Position numbers and translations under genes: made by a program. From Pelagimonas sp. (GTDB lineage: Bacteria > Pseudomonadota > Alphaproteobacteria > Rhodobacterales > Rhodobacteraceae), in NCBI GenBank assembly GCA_025210345.1, contig JAOARX010000034.1, forward strand, positions 62,001 through 126,000: a stretch of DNA of 64,000 nt, in the 5' to 3' direction. Below the pieces are notes generated by a model. That model was not told the DNA's origin, did no database searches, and was given only the letters and a program-made list of their open reading frames with translations. Below, one piece after another: positions 63,301 through 64,000 of this stretch. The stretch's first letter is position 1. Every line of letters starts with the position of its first letter.

Positions 63301-63998
63301 TCGAACCGGATGCTTTCCGGGCTGGAGACGATCACCCAGACCGGAATGCGCTCGATCAGCGAATTGCCGCTCCAGTTCAGCGTGAGCCGCCCCCCGGCTT
63401 CGACCTGGGTGCGGTCCAGCGACAGGTTCAGATCATTTGCCAGCTGTTGCAAATCGCTGCGCTCGGCTTCGCACCCCCGGCCCAGCCAGGACGCCGCATC
63501 CCGAGCGCGTTGGGCATGCGTGTCGTGCGGTTCCCCGGCCCGCCACGCCACCTGTTCATCCAGGACCGGCAACTGCCCACGGGTGGCCGGGGCGTGAAGC
63601 CGGGCGTGCCCCAGATCCCTGACCCCGGTTGTGGCGCCTTGGTAATAGCGCATCTTGGCGGCGCCGGTTTTCAGGAAACACACATCGCCGTCTTTGTCGT
63701 TAAAAGTATAGGCCCCGCAGTCCCGGGTTGTCAGGCAAAGCCGGGCGCATTGGGCGCGGCTGATCCCAGCAAGCAAAGGGTCCGTCAACCCGCTGCGAAT
63801 GTCCCCGCCCCAGACATCAGTGTTGCGGTGGCGCGAAAAGCTGCTCCAGCCAAGCTCTTGTGGGAAGGTGACGTTTTGCTCGTCTTCCATGCGTGCGTAG
63901 GCGTCTGTTCTGTTTGACGATACAACAGGCGGAGGGGACGCGCGGGTGCACTGTGTGAGGACATGCGAAATCGCCTTGGAAGATCCTTTCAAGGTCAC
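60378..63998 (-). CDS. PAN/Apple-domain caspase-like (metacaspase family) protein, possibly 5'-partial
   Basis: A protein of at least 1206 residues; the frame opens with GTG at the right edge and may continue beyond the window, and no signal peptide is visible. Residues about 60-130 form a PAN/Apple-like domain with RAQCARLCLTTRDCGAYTF and DVCFLK. Residues about 330-900 form repeating strands as in a beta-propeller sensor. The caspase-like domain (about 969-1193) has the catalytic histidine in FFAGHG near 1044 and the cysteine in DACHSG near 1095. An EF-hand-like loop, DQNGNGRIEASEL, lies near 1160-1172, so calcium may control it. Function is inferred from the fold. Confidence 0.82.
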   Translation of the reverse strand: MTLKGSSKAISHVLTQCTRASPPPVVSSNRTDAYARMEDEQNVTFPQELGWSSFSRHRNTDVWGGDIRSGLTDPLLAGISRAQCARLCLTTRDCGAYTFNDKDGDVCFLKTGAAKMRYYQGATTGVRDLGHARLHAPATRGQLPVLDEQVAWRAGEPHDTHAQRARDAASWLGRGCEAERSDLQQLANDLNLSLDRTQVEAGGRLTLNWSGNSLIERIPVWVIVSSPESIRFDGSAAMVLGPTAPNPFGLATAKGTTRAMVSLWGRGAGTSGQIDITPLKARSTPIDVHVVGWLRQCHEEVVLSQHRHNIDVTPAQASLVIGTPASRADMTHAHDIPTLDRRIEFGEHRFRILSLSDRAEVIERDGRGLRLSPTGRFVLASGDVVDVLDGSTVATVISATHWLAGDSFVMGSTAPWGTVNLASTFGARMLVQNQITGPSCCPATPENTHLGVDLENGLLTLRGTQGFSIAPIQGQPYAFESAKDGYASDDGWSPAAQLETLYAMGPVSPVSVATGFNAPDVTPIGPELKEIATPLPRQGSDEDVVVASLFRGTGSAAVSAFERIGIDLMEGISTSQLLAARTQGQVERPKADILTALTRLRPEAKWTFDVLETPEGIVHASDCFHFLAPGGGSEASITEQTDFATPGSLAVPQSVAQLAFIDAGTSSMLLGRMECQAGATFGSLRGQSYFFALPMKRGAQPKLLVDHSVLDHSYLANATTVQFQDFPFEARLFGDRILAHNGRGGGMLLFEAQTGQVVHEWAGLTAGSLMIDAFMTKDQSHVVQMNSDGGFFVYRIEGGKRVLSGRIVEDEVAVWTDDFRFDATAEAATLIDLRFPGLDDQFSLDRFSAHLAVPGLSKSVLGGQIPPARSVPVPPDLSGKITLSGDQIIGTAQLTPSRQAHELRLYQGGVLTKVQPLEPQAQHAQIKAQRLPGARHASLLAVDENGLASNAVSADLGAEQPGGTRRALAVAVDLYKDDRLVDLNYAKADADRFMQTVAALPASVPGFDTPQFVGGRRAKPEHVLSAISDTLSGLGPADHAVLFFAGHGLQDDAGRFYLALSGTDMADLEGTAVAWSDVAALLASSKARITVLIDACHSGSATAGVQATNDGAVQALSSVPSNLTILAASKGRQLSIEARSQSGGLFTVALERVLLGERAAFDQNGNGRIEASELAGGVARIVSTQSEGRQVPWMTKGRVFGDYALF

Positions 63999-64000
63999 CG

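Overview
The window reads as a chromosomal segment of an alphaproteobacterium of the Rhodobacteraceae (Roseobacter-like). Support comes from high G+C, a Rhodobacteraceae-type 16-strand-like porin, an ethylmalonyl-CoA-pathway dehydrogenase (Mcd), DUF1244/DUF3576/DUF6868 family proteins, LptE- and LolA-type envelope factors, and a sitABCD metal transporter. I see no rRNA, tRNA, CRISPR array, insertion sequence or prophage. Genes are dense on both strands and many neighbours overlap by ATGA or TAATG.

Positions 1-8.4 kb hold the tail of an MFS transporter, an SDR dehydrogenase, a UbiH-type flavin hydroxylase divergent from an amidase, a class I/II aminotransferase and ftsK. From 8.4 to 10.2 kb the coding density falls. 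Two small unknown genes flank a stretch of about 380 bp with a good minus-strand promoter, a minus-strand terminator and eleven same-strand copies of a GCCAG motif; I call it a candidate non-coding RNA. From 10.2 to 22.6 kb lie lolA, a lipoprotein transglycosylase, hspQ, a membrane LytTR regulator, a ribF-ycgN-ltaE operon, a MocR-type regulator, a YggS-type PLP protein, a TPR-sulfotransferase, a porin, a DUF3576 lipoprotein and a glycosyltransferase.

From 22.7 to 41.9 kb are housekeeping genes. They include leuS-lptE-holA, a GST, a DUF1244 / DUF6868 / N-formylglutamate amidohydrolase group, pyk, rpmI-rplT, pheS and pheT (separated by a glutamine amidotransferase-like gene and a small exported protein), nnrS with an FNR-type box, mcd and a TauE-type permease.

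From 41.9 to 55.4 kb, entirely on the minus strand, is the most distinctive block. In transcription order it reads SapC-family protein, TolC-type outer-membrane channel, type I secretion ABC exporter, HlyD-type adaptor, a 1999-residue secreted adhesin-like protein, a predicted outer-membrane protein and a small proline-rich exported protein. The SapC-plus-type-I-secretion layout recalls the S-layer export locus sapCDEF of Campylobacter fetus. The giant protein has an N-terminal Gly/Ala anchor-like segment, Ig-like domains, a beta-helix domain, an odd tyrosine-rich insert and a C-terminal type I secretion signal.

From 55.6 to 59.2 kb is a complete sitABCD manganese/iron ABC transporter. Its promoter is overlaid by TTGCAA-type repeats that look like a Fur-family (Mur-like) operator. 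The right edge, from 59.4 kb, carries a three-gene overlapping minus-strand cassette: a PAN-domain/caspase-like protein with an EF-hand loop near its end, a cysteine-rich exported protein and a single-span membrane protein. Together with the secretion block it is the best candidate here for an undescribed system.
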